From: Chryseobacterium oranimense
GTDB taxonomy: Bacteria > Bacteroidota > Bacteroidia > Flavobacteriales > Weeksellaceae
Direction of reading: 5' to 3'
Assembly: GCF_900129755.1 (NCBI RefSeq)
Contig: NZ_FQWT01000002.1
Span: forward strand, 62,001 to 126,000
DNA: 64,000 nt
Below the pieces are notes generated by a model. That model was not told where the DNA came from, ran no database searches, and saw nothing but the letters and a program-made list of their open reading frames with translations. A program made the translations under genes and the position numbers. How positions within the stretch are numbered: the first letter of the stretch is position 1; the number at the start of each line of letters is the position of its first letter. Positions 63,807-64,000 of this stretch are shown in pieces.

Positions 63807-64000
63807 ATGACTGTTGAAAAAGAAAGATTACAAGATTCTAAATGGAAAAACTGGGGGCCATACGTCAGTAACCGGCAATGGGGGAATGTACGTGAAGATT
63901 ACAGCCCGAATGGAAATGCCTGGAATTATGCCAACCACAACAATGCGGAAAGCTATGCCTACCGCTGGGGTGAAGAAGGGATCGCAGGGATTTCCGATGT
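63807..64000 (+). CDS. GH63-like glucosidase, N-terminal fragment (runs off the window)
   Basis: From ATG 63807 the frame stays open to the end (65 codons). It reads [62 protein letters not shown], a stretch typical of the cytosolic MGH1-type glucosidases near GH63 in Bacteroidota and cyanobacteria. These hydrolyse glucosidic or mannosylglycerate-type linkages. It has no signal peptide. Only the first part is present, so the active site is not visible. Confidence 0.85.
   Translation, partial: MTVEKERLQDSKWKNWGPYVSNRQWGNVREDYSPNGNAWNYANHNNAESYAYRWGEEGIAGISD

Noticed and set aside
1..64000. CRISPR arrays, insertion sequences and prophage genes
   Set aside because: No regularly spaced repeats, transposase, integrase or phage structural genes were seen.

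Overview
The window looks like a 64 kb piece of a Bacteroidota (Flavobacteriia) chromosome, most like Chryseobacterium or a close Weeksellaceae relative. Reasons: low GC with AT-rich spacers; promoters of the flavobacterial type (TTTG, about 19-21 bases, TAnnTTTG); a type IX secretion sorting domain; families typical of the group (DUF4254, DUF4292, DUF2851, M43 lipoprotein proteases, split MetH, BshA bacillithiol synthesis); and a SAM-I riboswitch in front of metX. No rRNA, tRNA, CRISPR array, transposase or phage gene was seen. The genus call is inference from protein style, not a database match.

Layout, left part (1-43.1 kb, mixed strands, + bias): end of clpB; two tiny tandem Cys-rich peptides with a shared MKKLKR...GG leader; a four-gene unit ending in a histidine kinase and NarL-type regulator; tandem M43 lipoprotein proteases; two M1 peptidases around an exo/endonuclease-phosphatase protein; an SDR enzyme; a DUF1573 protein divergent from an OmpR-type two-component system and a GH92 mannosidase; a divergent HxlR/azoreductase pair with an elaborate operator; dihydroorotase; a flippase, sugar nucleotidyltransferase, DUF4292 lipoprotein, EnvC-like protein, TatA, DUF4254, lipoprotein and GTP cyclohydrolase II run; two lipoproteins; GH3 and bshA; a TPR-HTH sensor regulator; an almost empty 1 kb spacer with a candidate small membrane protein and a candidate structured RNA; DUF2851, PspC, GNAT; SIMPL protein; tandem carboxypeptidase-regulatory-domain proteins; a RecB/AddA-like helicase-nuclease.

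Right part (43.2-63.6 kb, nearly all on the minus strand): ferritin, a Spy-like periplasmic protein, an Asn/Arg/Gly-rich secreted protein, MalQ, a T9SS-sorted protein, CysS, folE-dinB, one + strand GNAT-like gene, then a seven-gene methionine operon: metX, ACT-homoserine dehydrogenase, metZ, metH N-part, fatty acid desaturase, metH C-part, metF. One strong promoter and a SAM-I riboswitch precede metX, so the operon makes homoserine, acylates it, converts it to homocysteine and methylates it under SAM control. The window ends in the start of a GH63-like glucosidase.

Most notable observations: the two leader peptides; a symmetric cluster of four DnaA-box-like sites at 43075-43121 beside a GC-rich hairpin; the SAM-controlled operon with a desaturase between the two MetH halves; the 18-base periodic operator of the HxlR/azoR pair; a candidate structured RNA near 34.87-34.98 kb; and several genes whose promoter or riboswitch shows that the longest open frame is not the real one.
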